A stretch of DNA of 64,000 bases from Hyaloscypha bicolor E (GCF_002865645.1 NW_020194512.1:903119-967118); one strand, 5' to 3'. Positions 33,240-46,565 are shown, numbered from the stretch's first letter. Numbers and translations are program-made. The notes: generated by a model not told the origin, from the sequence alone.

Positions 33240-34874
33240 ATGGCACCACCACCACCTACGCCCCTTCCTGGCACAACCATGAAATTCAATGATGCCAGAA
33301 GGCGGTCCAGTGTGGCTTCTACAATCTCTCATCGCGAGGCTGAGGCCAACGACAGGGTCGAAGGTTTCGTTCGGAGCAATATTGCGGATGTTGCTGGCCC
33401 TAGTGCATCACCCACTCGCCAGACGAGAGCTGCCGACCCCCAATACAGTCCTAAGAAAATCCCCGAGGATGCTGCTGCTGGCCCGAGTGCATCAATGGCT
33501 CTCGATAGCACTCTTGCAGAGTTCGATCCCGGTAAAGGTACAATGCCTGCGGCAACTCTTGCCAGCTTGAGTGCACTACCCAATCGCGGTATCGAGACAA
33601 TCCCTGTCCAATGCCTCGTGTTTATCAACGAATCTTTCCCCAACGTCGAGCAACCGGACTCCTACGAGGTTGACATACTAGTTCCTGTGGCATTCAGAGC
33701 GCGTGCTGGCGCTCCTCCTGTCGAAATGCTCACGGAGCCCGATGAAACGGACAGGCAAGCGCTCATGAATGAACTGCATCGCCACAACGTGGAATTCTTC
33801 CAAAGGAAGATGAGGAATTGCTGCTGGTGCAGAAAGCCGGCTCAGGAATTCCATCCCCATTTTAAAGCGATGTACCAATTCAATTTGGCGCACAAGGATC
33901 GTGAAATGCTTGCTTTCAGACCGATGTGCCATGTTATCCCAGTCTGCGGAGAACGCTGTCTCGACGAGCTCCAAGAAAAGTACTACTCAAGGCGGATATA
34001 CCCAAGTCCGGTCTTCGATTCTTGCTTTGAGAAAATCTTTGGGCGGTACCACGAATTCCAGCGCTCCGTAAACACAACAAGAACTGCGATATTTGAGATG
34101 GTTCCTTACCATCTTCAGATGACTCTGAATTGGTGTGGTATTTGTAGAGATCGTTGGTATGTAATGCAGGAGGTCAGCATATGCGAGGCTAACAAGTTGA
34201 ACAGGAGCTTCAAGAAAGCTGACCAAAAACGACAGTTTCAATTGCATCGTCGACTTCATTGCAGAGGGTTGTCGACAGTTCGAGGAAAAGGGAGATCCCG
34301 TGCTGTCGCAGGTGCATCGGCACAAACTAGTAGTGCGCAACTCAATGTTGGACTGGTTCCTCGCCAGACAGCAAGTGGCGACACCATTTCTGGTCCGGCT
34401 TCCCCAAGTTCGCCGGAAGTTTTTGAGACCGCAGATGGTTCAAACATTTGCGAGCCTGGTTCATCCGCTGATGCAATCGCACAAAATGGCACGTCCAGAG
34501 CCCAAGACCAAACCCAAGGCACAACTCGATCCCATGAAGTCGCAACATCGGTAACCCCGGCTTCTGAGACTCCTCAACAAGATGGCGCCTTGCAGTCCAC
34601 GGAATCTACTAGGGACAGAACCCCACAGGGTAGTCAGTCACCTAATTCTAGTTCAAGTTTAACTGAAGTCCCTCCATCTCCTGAAGGACCTCTTGCTGTG
34701 GTAGTCACGGGTATAAATCCTTGGGGTCCTGGAGAACCTTGGGTTGCACCACTTCCTCACCCGCCGCAGCCTGGAGATGGAAACAACGACGATGACAACG
34801 GTGACAAGCCCTCGCCCTCACCACGCACTGGGTTCTGGCACAGATTTGCTTGCTGGAGACGCAATCGAGCATGA
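33240..34874 (+). CDS. Unknown protein with a Cys/His-rich central region
   Basis: 544 aa, single coding exon from MAPPPPTPLP. I recognise no named family. Residues about 30-120 are Ser/Ala/Pro-rich and probably disordered. The central part (about 130-350) looks folded: VQCLVFINESFPNVEQ, then a possible zinc site NCCWCRKP....H, CHVIPVCGERCLDELQEKYY and NWCGICRDRWY. The C-terminal 200 residues are low-complexity (Ser/Thr/Gln/Pro) and end in HRFACWRRNRA. Cys pairs in CxxC spacing suggest metal binding but no standard finger is matched. An upstream in-frame ATG (33204) falls inside a likely leader intron and is not used here. Confidence 0.6.
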   Translation: MAPPPPTPLPGTTMKFNDARRRSSVASTISHREAEANDRVEGFVRSNIADVAGPSASPTRQTRAADPQYSPKKIPEDAAAGPSASMALDSTLAEFDPGKGTMPAATLASLSALPNRGIETIPVQCLVFINESFPNVEQPDSYEVDILVPVAFRARAGAPPVEMLTEPDETDRQALMNELHRHNVEFFQRKMRNCCWCRKPAQEFHPHFKAMYQFNLAHKDREMLAFRPMCHVIPVCGERCLDELQEKYYSRRIYPSPVFDSCFEKIFGRYHEFQRSVNTTRTAIFEMVPYHLQMTLNWCGICRDRWYVMQEVSICEANKLNRSFKKADQKRQFQLHRRLHCRGLSTVRGKGRSRAVAGASAQTSSAQLNVGLVPRQTASGDTISGPASPSSPEVFETADGSNICEPGSSADAIAQNGTSRAQDQTQGTTRSHEVATSVTPASETPQQDGALQSTESTRDRTPQGSQSPNSSSSLTEVPPSPEGPLAVVVTGINPWGPGEPWVAPLPHPPQPGDGNNDDDNGDKPSPSPRTGFWHRFACWRRNRA

Positions 34875-35195
34875 AAACCCCAGAAAGGTGTGTGTCTGTT
34901 CTGCCTGTTGATAAACTGAAAAAGATGTTGCTTTTGCAGGTCATCCTTTCCATGACAGACTTTACCTCTTTTTCTGCAAGGTGGAAGCGGAGTTGAGGTT
35001 TTTCTGCCTAACAGTAGGCTCAGCGTATTTTAGTAAATCAAGCGTCTTATCCTTTCCAGTCCAAAATCCCACTCCCGCAGTCCATTCCCCCATTGGGCCC
35101 ATTCAATAAAATGCCAAGACTCTCAACTTGTCCTAACTCTCCTCCTCCCTCCTCACTCCCCACCCCATCGGCCCCAATCCCTCCTGCAAACCGAC
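34875..35195. other. Short intergenic gap
   Basis: It lies between the Cys/His-rich gene and the MFS remnant. It may contain further unrecognisable MFS C-terminal sequence. Confidence 0.35.
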
Positions 35196-35815
35196 TCACA
35201 ACGTGGCAGCCCTCGCCCTTGCACTCCAGTCTCCGGGTGAGGTACGGGTCCACTTTACCCCCAAATTGCTCCACAACCTTCGACTCCCGACTGTCATTCC
35301 GCCGGCGAAGATGTACTGGAGAGATATCATAGTTGCTAATACGGAGCTGGCGTAGGTGTCGTAGACGTTAAGGATGTACTTGTAGCATGAGACGTAGGAG
35401 GCAGTGTAGCTGTAGCCAAATAATCCCACGGCGCCGAGACTAGAGAAGGGAGATAGAAGTGCGGTTGCACAACCGAGCCAGAACATGGAAATCAGAAACG
35501 TGAGAGGGACGGGCAGAATAGGAAGGATGCGGTAGTTCGAGGGTAATTCCTGCTCTGGATGAGTTTGTGACCACCTTCGGGAGAGGCGTCTGCGGTGCAT
35601 GGCGAAGACGGGAGCGAGTGCTATGTTAAGCAGGACTCATACACCGATGGCTGAGAGACATGTCGCTGTCAACCCGAGAGAGAAAATCGTATGTTTTGGT
35701 AAAGAGGAAAGTAAAACTTTGCAGGAAGCGAAAGAGCACGATATAGACTATCAGAGGCCAGAGCCCGAGGAACATAACGATGCATTCGCGGGTGCTCATT
35801 GTGAAGGCGCGGATT
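35196..35815 (-). pseudogene. Truncated MFS transporter (C-terminal half only)
   Basis: Read on the minus strand, it starts at RIRAFTMSTRECIVMFLGLW (a mid-protein motif of fungal DHA1-type MFS drug/polyamine transporters), goes through FLFTKTYDF, then changes frame to GLTATCLSAIGV, a TGA, LLNIALAPVFAMHRRRLSRRW, and PLTFLISMFWLGC, SYTASYVSCYKYILNVYDTYASSVLATM and NLGVKW, ending at 35196. The first six membrane segments are absent and the final loop is lost. With a frameshift, an internal stop and both ends missing, no transporter can be made. Confidence 0.75.
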
Positions 35816-36567
35816 CGTGAGAGACATGAAACAGTGTATGAGGGCTTTGCAGTATACGAATGTTGAAATCGTCATCGTCATAATAGCGGTGTTGTAGTGT
35901 CCAAGTAGCCCATGATGTCTCATAGAATTCCACAATCCGAAGACCTTCCAGTGCATGCTTCCATATCTTGTCTCTGATTTCAGGTGGGAGTTTGGGAAAT
36001 CTGACGAACTGGCCGATGGCTATTATCCAAAAGCCGGCGTCAGCATATTTCTTGCCAAGTCAGGTCTATCCGGCGTTGGAATGTTCCAGGAGTTGTTGAA
36101 CAGTATTCTAGACCTGGAATTGATAGGAAGGAGGGAACCGAGCTCTAAGGAGCCGGCACTTACCATCAGAGGCCATGAGACCTCTTGAAAGGGATCGAAC
36201 GTTGCGTGCCGAGGTCTGAATATGCTGAAGGAATGCTTCCAGGTCGATTCGTTGGTCTGGAGGGGAAGCTATGAACTTCATGACCGAAGTATCGATTAAC
36301 TCCGCCATATCGATGATTGCCAAAGCTTTCCATCCTAGCTGTGTCACTTCCGAAGAATTCTGTTGTCAAATAAACAATTGTACCTGCAAGTCATGGAACA
36401 TTGAAATGCCTGACCTGTCGACTCAAGACGGTATCCGTATCTCCAGCCGTTGCTTCCGACAGGCTCTGTAGAATAATTAGCGATTGCAGCAGCCCGCCCT
36501 GAACATTGAGACTTACCAGTCGACTCAAGGTGATATGGTCCGCTCTCCCTGAAGCCGCCGAGGCCAT
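35816..36567 (-). pseudogene. 2EXR-domain protein gene, truncated at its 3' end
   Basis: It starts at 36567 (MASAASGRADHITLSRL) with introns near 36466-36516 and between exons at about 36360-36415 and 36010-36170. The recognisable part is FVRFPKLPPEIRDKIWKHAL, with LFHVSHES at the end: the F(P)xLPxEIRxxIW...HVxxESR pattern of the fungal 2EXR domain, of unknown function. The coding match stops exactly inside the HESR motif, where MFS transporter sequence begins. The upstream exons look undamaged, so a short fusion transcript is possible. Exon borders upstream are approximate. Confidence 0.65.
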
Positions 36568-36816
36568 TTTACTGGTCGAGAAATGTCCTCCTCTATTGGT
36601 GTTGGATGTGGAAGAAGTTGATCATTTGGCAAGAAGAGACTACCCTGACCGCCGGGTTTGAATCAGAGTTAAAAGCCTCAAAAATAAAGTCGGGTCTGAA
36701 TTTTGCAGTTTGAAATTTATTTGCTTCATTCACCTAAACATGCCGAAAGATGCATTTCAGAAGACTCATCTATTGGCCAGCCGCACTTCTGAATCATTAA
36801 ATTTTTCCTATGTCTT

Positions 36817-37356
36817 ATGAACCTTCTTTCTAGGGCAGCTATAGAGCGGAGACTCCATCTCTTCAGATCCCTAGAACGTTCAGTCAGAATGTTGGAATAT
36901 ACTATCGATCAAGTGGCTACCACCCCATACCTCCCAAGAGAAGAGCAAGAAGGCTGGGTCACACTTGATGACCACCTCATCAAAGTAGAGTGGATAGTCA
37001 AAGAACCCATGTACCTCAACGCCAAATACAAAGCACTTTGTGAACAAGTTGCTGCAGAAGCAGCTCTCATGAAAGGGCAGACTGAAGTCATCATCAGGTA
37101 GCTCTGCCTGCCATTATGGGCTTTCCTCTGGACAATAGTGAGATTTCGCTGACTGAATCATCTTCCCCAAAGCAACAAAATCCACACCACCTCGACCTTC
37201 AACAGCCACAAGGTCACCTATGATCCCCACATAACTGTCCACTTCCCAGCTCTTGATCGACGAGCACACGTCTACATTGGCCCAGAAAAGGAAAAAGATT
37301 ACAAGAAGATGAAGATCTGGAGGCGGCATGGAAAGCCTGCTGTAGTGCTTTGTTGA
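36817..37356 (+). CDS. Unknown protein, probable paralogue of the next gene
   Basis: Model join(36817-37097, 37173-37356), 154 aa, one 75-nt intron with a CTGAC branch and AAAG acceptor. It has a helical N-terminal part (RSLERSVRMLEYTIDQVA), then VEWIVKEPMYLNAKYKALCEQVAAEAAL, and after the intron a basic C-terminus (KDYKKMKIWRRHGKPAVVLC). The segment around the intron (EVII | S.KIHTT..F...V.YDPH) parallels that of the next gene (VVIK | LVRTYTTTRTF...FFEPH), and the intron falls after the second base of the equivalent codon in both. No function is known. Confidence 0.6.
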
Positions 37357-37604
37357 ATCGCAGATGAAGACTCTTAAGCGAGGTTTAGCTAGATGTCGAT
37401 TCATCATCACCTTTGACACTGAATACGAGGAATTTCAGATATTGGTGAATTCACAAGACAAGTTCTTTGAAAAACTAGACAACTTTGACTTGTCAGCTTA
37501 CCCTTATATTTCGTGACCTTTTCGGGCTAGTTTTGAAAACTCATCCTCCTCTCAACCCGCCTCGCATGTGGCATTTTCTTAGCACTCTGATACCCACGCC
37601 CAGA

Positions 37605-39162
37605 ATGGCTATTGCAAAGCAAAACAAGGCTCCGAGTGACCTGCATTCTGATACCTCGCCCAAGTGGATGTCGAACGAAGATATCCTCCGACCTGATCGC
37701 TTTGACCCCGACCCCGAACTTGCAACCACGGCCTACAAGGCTCTCGATCTCGCCATCAGCAACAGCAACCACAAAAGCGCGTCCAAAGGCCACAAGGAGC
37801 TGCACGACAACATGGATTTCAACATGGATCTCGATGACTCCGATCAACAAGATGGAGGCGTTTCTCTCGTCTCTGGGCCCAGTTCCTCAGCCACGTCCTC
37901 CCAGAGCAGCGCAACTGGTCTCGGCATCCACACCCATTTCTCACCCTCTTCACCCTCCTCCCAACCCAGTGCAAGATGGCTTGGCCTCGCCAGCAACACT
38001 AAGCTCCGGTCATCCCCTTCCCCTAAGTCCTACGCAAAAGGTCTTGCCGGCAACATTGATCTCTCGCCCTCCCCGACCCCGTTGATCAACAAACCAGGTC
38101 TTCCCCTCACCATCAACACCGATCTCCCGTCTCCGAAAAGCGAGCAGTCTACCCCCAACACCTATATTCGATCCCCGCTCACGACGATTCATGAAGAGCA
38201 CGACACTAATGCTGATGTGAAGATGGATTTATCCTTCGTCGACGACGAGGAGATGCCTGATCTTGAAGACTCAAGCACCAACCTCGACCTCCCGTCCTCG
38301 CTCCCTGGATCGTGGCCGGATTTCTCAAAGACTTTCCAAACCAAGTACGGTCCCTCCTCGCCTTCACCTCTCAAGAAGGAAATCGAAGACGCGCCACCAC
38401 TTCCACCTCGCCATTTCGGCCTTCCTGAGTCGAAGAAATCGAGGTTATGCAACGAGATCGACACCGTCTCTTCTGATGATGAACTCCCGATCTCGATCAA
38501 GAATGAGGATGGTGATGGTGATGAGAAGAAGGTGGGTTGGGGCGATGTGAGAATTGAGTGGGATATGAGCCTCTGGCCTCCCGAGAATGTGTATGAGAGA
38601 GAATTCTGTGAGAGAGTTTGCGAGGAAGTTGCAGTTGCGAATGGATTCCAGAAGGTTGTCATAAAGTAGGTCGCCCCTTTATCTCACTGCCCTCTCCTCT
38701 CTCAACCTCAACCCAAAGCATCCAAGCACAGCTAGTCTGGAAAATCACTGAGCAGAAAAATCACCTAACGCCGAGTACAACAGATCCCTAGTTCGAACCT
38801 ACACCACAACACGCACCTTCTCCACTACTCGCCGAGTCTTCTTCGAGCCCCACCTAATTGCTACTTTCTCCTCCTACCCCTCTTCCCACCACGCCTCCTT
38901 TAAATCCACCATCTCCTACAAGCCTCAAAAGGTCTGGTCCCTCCGCTCCCAGGAACTCACCAAACAACGAGAAAAAAAGGAAGAGGTAGTGCGAAAGACG
39001 GCAGATGTGCACATCGGACCAGATTTCTCATGGGAGAAAGTCAATGGGGAGGGAGTGGGTGTGGGAGAGATGATTGGCAAGTGGGAGAGCTGGGGCTTAT
39101 GGCGAGGGCGTGGGAAGGAGGTTGTTGAGTGGTGGGGGGATTGGGAGACGGAGCGGGGCTGA
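37605..39162 (+). CDS. Unknown protein with Ser/Pro-rich N-terminus and conserved C-terminal module
   Basis: Model join(37605-38665, 38784-39162), 479 aa, one 118-nt intron. Residues 1-300 are disordered Ser/Pro/Asp-rich with repeated SPSS/SPSP patterns. The C-terminal module WDMSLWPPENVYEREFCERVCEEVAVANGFQKVVIK, then TYTTTRTFSTTRRVFFEPHLIATF, is shared in outline with the gene just upstream. The end is Trp- and Gly-rich (KWESWGLWRGRGKEVVEWWGDW). In-frame ATGs at 37485 and 37566 would lengthen the N-terminus; 37605 (MAIAKQNK) is a choice, not a proof. Other AGs precede 38783, but only this one keeps the frame. Confidence 0.65.
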
Positions 39163-40422
39163 TCTGAGCTGAGTCTGCTGTACATTGGAGGTCTAGTCTG
39201 ATGGGGCGTGAAATGGAAGGAAGGGGCGGATACAGTTGTTTATCTGCTGACGATGGGATTTCGAGATGGGATTCTAGGCACGCTACAATTCGATTATTCG
39301 GATTACGGAGCGTACTACGAGACAGACCAACGACGAACATTGCGGTAGAGAGGAAAAACACTCACCTTTACAACCTCCAAGTGCCTCTTCTCCCCTCATT
39401 CTACAATCTCCCGTCTCCCCCCATCCAGCAGCCCACGTGACACTTCATCACGTGCTACACGTCGCCGCCTCCTCAACCGAGCCCCTGAAACAAGGAAACC
39501 GTCTCATCCCATCTCCCTGGCCTCCCTCCTCCCACGCATGCCATAAAATCCCGCCGCGGATCACTTCTAGCACCCTTGCCCCTTCTTCCGCTCTACCCAG
39601 ACCCCCTCCCCTCCCCACTCCCCGGCCCATCAAAATCAGACCGAAAAATCTCCTCCCGCTCGTCCGCGTCCACCATAACCGAAAAAAAAACCCCCCAGAT
39701 CGGCCAGCCGAGAACCAGAACCTGAGACAGCCCGCGGCGAAAAATCGTACGACTTTTTGATACCCCGCTGCCCGCCGTTGCAGCAGGGCATGAACGAACC
39801 TCTCTGACGCCTGTGTATCCACATCGCGGTCTCGAATCGCGTTCTTGAAGCTAACCCCAGACTGCTTTCATTTGAAATCCGATGGGAGTTTAGGGGTTGG
39901 AGTTAATGCTGCTGTGAAAGCTCTGAAAAATCTAATTTAATCTTGATTGGGATCGAGCGAGCGAGTGAGTGTTTGATCGGAGCAGAAAACAAAGGGACGG
40001 AAAGGGGGAGGAGAGGAGATTCTGGAACACTGCACACGCATGCCGAAACAATGAACATTGTGGGGATCAAACAATCTCACTCACCCAACTGGCGAATGAT
40101 GAATGGTAGTAGTAGCACAGCAAGAATAGCATCAAAAATCCTCGAAAATAGGAGTCTAATTCCTACTCACCCACCCCTCCCCCCCCCTCCAAAAAAACTA
40201 CATACACATACGAATGTAATATTTTCTACTACTCACTACCATACCACAGCACGTATTGGCTGAATAACCTTGCGCCCTGCGCTCAATACACAGTGTCCCC
40301 ATTGCCTATCTCCCGTATATCCCCTACCTACAATGCCACTGTATACCTCGCCTATGTACCTACGCTCCACTACACCAGAAACTGAATTGAGAAAAGAAAG
40401 TATATGCATTCGCATGACCAGT
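39163..40422. other. Intergenic, 1.26 kb
   Basis: It is a convergent gap between the unknown gene (+) and noxB (-). It contains C-runs (for example near 40165-40185) and an A-run near 39682. No gene was recognised. Confidence 0.4.
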
Positions 40423-42279
40423 CTAGAAATTTTCTTTGCCCCAGGAGAATTGGAAGCCTGCGCGTCATCACATTAGTTTGACATTCAAAGGTAGAGGGAG
40501 AAAGAAGACATACCGGGCTCCGTGTACATGTTACACTTAATATGCAATTGACTTCCCAACACTTTCGGCCCACAAAAGAAAACACCGGCCTCCGCCGGAC
40601 TGTGGATCTTGCGGATGCTCTTGAACACCATGTCCCAGTTCGGTCTGCCGAAGTTGGTCGGCGCCCGCAGTCCCGTGATGGCGTCGCGGTCTGCGTTGGC
40701 ATCGTTGATCATAATGTTTGTGGCGTCGTCGACCTTGATCTTGGCGGTTAGGTAGGTGTGGATCTCGATGTGGTTGTCCATGTCTTGGGCTTCGATGGCA
40801 AGGAGGAGGGAGCGGAACCATTCGAAGGAGCCGAAATCTCTGCAGATCCAGAAGAAGTAGACTTTGCTGAGGCGCGTCTTCTTTTGTGGGTAGTTCATTC
40901 GGTACCAGATGGATTTCAAGATTGATGCGAAGGGCGTGACACCGATACCTGCTCCCACTAGAACGGCGATCTCATACTTAAACACATCTTCAGATGCTGA
41001 ACCGAATGGACCATCGATATATACGCGAGGAAGGACACGACGGATTGCTGGGTCGACACCATCTGCTGCAGGGCCATTCTTGTTGACGCTGACAACTTGT
41101 GAAGCATCCTTCTTGTCTCCTTTCGGTCTATCCAGCTCGCATCCAAGGACTCGTCCAACTGCTCTCGTGAAATCACCCTGCATTCTGATGTGGATGGAGA
41201 TATAATCCTCCTCGGGTGCAGAGGTGAGGGTGAAAGGGTGATATTGCCAGACGGAGACCTCAGGACAGCAGAAAAAGATGTACTGTCCGGCTCTTGTCTT
41301 TGTGTTCTCCTTCTTGATCTGGATCTCGCAGACCATACTGGGATGTTGAACAACTTTCGAGATATAGGTCTTGTGCTTTCCTCGGATCTCTCGGGCAATT
41401 CTCTCCAACAGATAGATATACCCACCGTACATCCAATACTGCCAGAAGACTCCAATGGCTGTCGATCCAACGCTCACGCAGTATGGAGCAAAGTCGGGCT
41501 GAATCATACAGAAGGCTCCGTGGATCGACCAGAAAAAGAAGAATATGACGAACATGTGATGCGTGTACCAGAAGCGCTCGAAGTTAGCACGACGCATCTT
41601 CTCCACAGAAGTCACCACCATGCACATGAGTGCCACCAACATAATATAACCCGTCCATCCAGGACCCGTAACGAAGTTGGCCAATAAAAATCCACCAATT
41701 CCCAACCTGTTCTTCGCCGAAATCTGAGCAAAGTTGTTCCAATGCGCAATCGTATGCACCCAAGAAAAGAAAACGATGGACCACGCAGTGGTCATATGGA
41801 AAGTAATGTTCTTGTCGAACTGTATAATGCCATTGAGCGGCGTTTGTCGAGCCAAGGAAATGAGCGTCCTGCAGACCGGGAACAGAATCATGGCCACATC
41901 GAAATGTAGCACCAACGCCGCGGAACGTGCTATAGGGTACGTGAGGCCGAAGGTACTTCTCGCTATCGTCAAGTTGTCCTTGATCTGGTAATTCATGAAA
42001 CCGAACGAGAAGACCATCAGATGGATGGCCGCGAAGACGAAGACGAAGCTATCCACACGTCAGCCTGCTGTTCTCTGGGGCACTTACGACGGGTACGCAC
42101 AATCGTCGGTAACCCTCGTTCACCATCCACCTGTCGAACTTCTCGCGCATGTTTAACTCCTTCGGCCGTTCACCACTCATCTCCCCCGACATCAGCATCC
42201 GAGTCAACGGTGGCCATCTCGCCCGCTCCGACACCCTCACCGACCCTGTGCTATTCCGATCATAGCTCTTTTCCGACAT
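40423..42279 (-). CDS. noxB: NADPH oxidase NoxB (Nox2 of other fungi)
   Basis: Model complement(40423-40457, 40514-42048, 42101-42279), 582 aa, introns of 56 and 52 nt. The enzyme moves electrons from NADPH through FAD and two hemes across the membrane to make superoxide; in fungi it serves spore germination, penetration structures and sexual development. The N-terminal extension MSEKSYDRNSTGSVRV with MREKFDRWMVNEGYRR marks the NoxB rather than the NoxA branch. Heme histidines lie in WVHTIAHWNNF and THHMFVIFF...IHG; the FAD motif is HPFTLTSAPEED; the NADPH motifs are GAGIGVTPFASILK and FFCGPKVLG; the C-terminal exon gives FSWGKENF, the family end. The first donor is GTGCGT; the nearby GTAAGT breaks the frame. 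An AATATATACC TATA-like element is about 115 bp upstream. Confidence 0.96.
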
Positions 42280-45200
42280 CCTTCTAGCGGTGCGACGTCA
42301 AGTCGGCAGTCCAAGGCCTCGAATGCCTTTCCTCTCGTCTCAACCCTCCGTCCAGCGTCGTGTCCGCTTCCAATGAACTGTCAAGTCGTGGGTATATATT
42401 AAATCGGCGTGATCATTCAGAGCCTGCTGAAATGACAGACGCTTCCGAATGAATAGAATGGGATTAGTTGAAGCGAACGTCGTGCAGTGCTTGCGAAGAA
42501 GGAGTGTGGAGGGTGGAGAGCCTGCATTGAGACACGAGGGTTGGTCAGTCAGAGTAATAGACGGGAAGGGCGTTGCGTAGGTAGAAGAAGTAGGGCTAGG
42601 GGATCGACGACGAAATGGGTTTGATGAAGCAGGACGGAATTAGAAATGCGCAACTGAGTTTGGGAGTACGTACCTGTACACAATGCCTGCACCGGTGGCT
42701 GCTTCCCAGTTCAGCACAAGTAGTAGGAGAAATTTAATTAACTAAGGAGGTAGGTTTACGAATTGGTGACGTGCAGAACGGAGGAAGGAGATGCAGGAGG
42801 ACGGGGAGGAAACGAAAGGGCTTGCCAAGAGGGCAATATGCAGAGAGCTTGGATGTCACACAGAGGAAGGTGAATGTCACGTTTATGCGGGTAGAGGGAG
42901 GAGTGGATATGCTGGAGCAGCAGCTTAGGAGATGGCCTGACTGGTGTGAGGACCAGCATTCGTAAGTGTCTGAGCATACTGGACAGACAGTTCCAGTCTC
43001 ATGGGTACGAACACTGGCCCTGGACGCCTCTGCCGGCGAGAGCAGAGGTTCGAGGTCGAAACAAGGTAGCCGCCATGGATGCCTGGGCACTGTGGGCGGT
43101 GACTCGAGCAGCAAAGCCCGATCCTATGGGATAATGGGAAAGGTGTTCGTTGGTGGCCAAGGGGGCTCTTTGGCAGCTGCGGTGGTGGTGCAACGCGGAG
43201 AGCTTGACAAGATTCTCGAAGAGGTGTGTTTGGCCGGAAGTCCCACACTTCTGCTCGCAACGCGCCGCAGGATTGGTGCTTCACGACGCAGCGTTTGACC
43301 TTTGACTCTTCGCAGCTAGAAGCAGTCAACGCCGAGCAGTTGTGGAGCGGTTTTGCAGGTGTTGGCTGCTCTGCGCCAGTCTGTGCGGCAGTGCCAGATG
43401 TCAATGTTCAGGAGCGCCGCCGCCGATTGGCGCCGTGGCTGGCTCGCTTAGTTTCAACGCCTCTTCTGAGTTTCACACTGGGATGCTCCGACACGCCTCA
43501 TTTCCGTCCGCGTGAAGGTGCAAGTTAGTCATGCAGGAATGCCGGGCTCGGAGTCCTCTTTTGCCTGCTGTCCAGCGTCCACGGGGAAAAGAAAAGCATC
43601 CTTATTTCCGCATTCGAGAATTCTTTTTGCCTTTTTGCAGGACCGTCTTGCAAAGTTGCAACCTTATTGGTGCTAGTGCCTTGGCGACCTCGATTAACAT
43701 CCTGGCTGGCGATCGCAGCAAACAACTCCCCCCTATTCGTCCTGGACATGAAGTTTAAAACATGATCTTAAGTTTTCAAAATCGTGCATGAGCACCTTCT
43801 TTCACCTACACCCCACGCAGAATCTCATCCCCAAATCTCAGATCCAGCCGTGTGTCCCTCTAAAGATAGAAAACCGTGCCTCTCCTCCCAACCTCACTCG
43901 GAAGATAGCTTCCACTAGCAGCGTGATCGCCGTCGATACCAAACCTCATCACGCCATGCTGCGTACTCAAGTAAGATGTACCGCCCGTCCAAAACATACC
44001 CAAACATAAAAATAGGATCAACCTCTCCGATCCTCCATTAATGATCCTCCCACGATAATGACCCGACGAATGAAATGGTGTTTTGTTTCTGTATGATGTT
44101 CGTGAGAATGGTACGACTCGAGTACTATTTTTTGCTCGAACTTGCTGCCCACTGCCGAACAGACTGAGCGGCCACATCCCGACAACAAAACCGCTCGAAA
44201 TGTTTCGACAAGCAGTTTTTGGTTTCGCCTCATCTCTCACGTTTGATTTTCCCACGGAACGAAGAAATACCCGGCACCGCAAATCAGCGTCTACATCTTC
44301 GTCCCATCTTCCGTAACCGTGTCCGGGCGTGAGCCCTATGTACACGTTGATTCACACCCAGAGGAATGTGGACAGGTCGAGGCGAGTTCATGGCGGGAGA
44401 TGTTGCGCAAGTGCGGATAAGCCAATGAGCATATCGCGGCCAAAGCGCAGGACTGTTCAAAACAAGCATGCTCGATCCCCCCCACTTTATTTTCTGAAAT
44501 GGAAACCAATCCGCTACATGCGGTGACGAGTCCACGCGTTTCAGAGTGGTACCCATTCTCGCGACCTAACTGGAGAGGAGGGGTCTTGACGCTGGATTGG
44601 GTCGGAGATTGTCGACCGCTCGATCGATGTGGAGTGCGGATAGGCTTGACTTTCCTCTTTAAAACTGAAGAAGGAGAGGGGTCTTATCGTTGATCGGCGC
44701 CCATCTAGATCTCTACCGATATTGACTCTTGAGGCTCTTGCGAAGACTTAGCATCACATGTTCTGGCCATCTTGCAGAAGTCAGATAACTTTTCCGCACC
44801 TTCTCTACAACCTTCTTTTGATGTCACGCTTGTGCTCCAAGCCACAAGGCTCTTGCGAGATCTTGAGCTATGTATCCTCATACCCATTACCCCCGTCAAG
44901 CCAGCCACCAAGAATAAAACGTGGACAGCAAGTGGTAGGGAAAATCTAAAGGAACAGCTCACTTTTGATTCTATTTTACTTCCACATCCAATTGGTAATT
45001 GAAAACTAACGTTGCGACCAAGGCAAGGCGTAGAGGACTAAGTATCTTCGTGTTGCCCACTTGACGCTCATTTCCGTCAAGCGAAGGAAGACCATGCGAG
45101 AATTCATACCTTTCCAATCACCACATAGAAAAGAGCACCCAACATGAAAAGCAGAAGACAAGGGTAATCAAATTGAGATCCATGCGAGAATACCGAGACT

Positions 45201-45673
45201 TACTTCATGAACATCCAGACGCATTTAGTTTCGGCACTGGCCAGAAAACTCACTAGGAGCTTCGTCAAAATTGGGATAGCCTCCCCACATGCACATTTCA
45301 AAGAACCACAAATCAATCATGTCACTAAGCTAAATGATGAAAAAGCTATTGAAGACACCGGGTTGCATTATCAATCAACCTGAATATCAAAGGGGGGGCT
45401 GGGGTAAATAAGAAGAACAAGCTGACTGCAGAATGCAAATGATCATCTATTCCCATCCACGCATGCTATCGGTTTCCTCCCCAATTCCGTTCTGTGTTCA
45501 CTACCACTCAAGTCTCGCTCTCATCATCCACCATCCATTCTTCACTCATCAGCAGCAAACTGATCCATCCATACAAGCGTAAAAGAGCCCCCAGTCAAAG
45601 TGTCAAGACGCCAGCCAAATCCGTAACGCACGCAGGAGAGAGAAGAAGAAAATCCGCAAACCTCCCAAGCAAG
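42280..45673. other. Long intergenic region, 3.4 kb
   Basis: It lies between the noxB start and the UBC4 3' end. GC-rich stretches (42.9-43.5 kb) give overlapping open frames on both strands with no domain and no splice logic. An 85-codon minus-strand frame at 44705-44962 has a hydrophobic start but no homology I know. It may hold the noxB promoter and leader; otherwise nothing is seen. Confidence 0.4.

Positions 45674-46565
<892 letters not shown>

Noticed and set aside
39448..39822. Minus-strand Gly/Arg-rich frame
   Set aside because: It comes from C-rich low-complexity DNA and has competing frames of similar length.
42734..43530. Overlapping open frames of 60-160 codons in the noxB upstream region
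   Set aside because: GC-rich sequence gives open frames on both strands at once; none shows a domain, signal or intron logic.
44705..44962. 85-codon frame with a hydrophobic start
   Set aside because: One hydrophobic stretch only; no cleavage-site context, homology or splice evidence.
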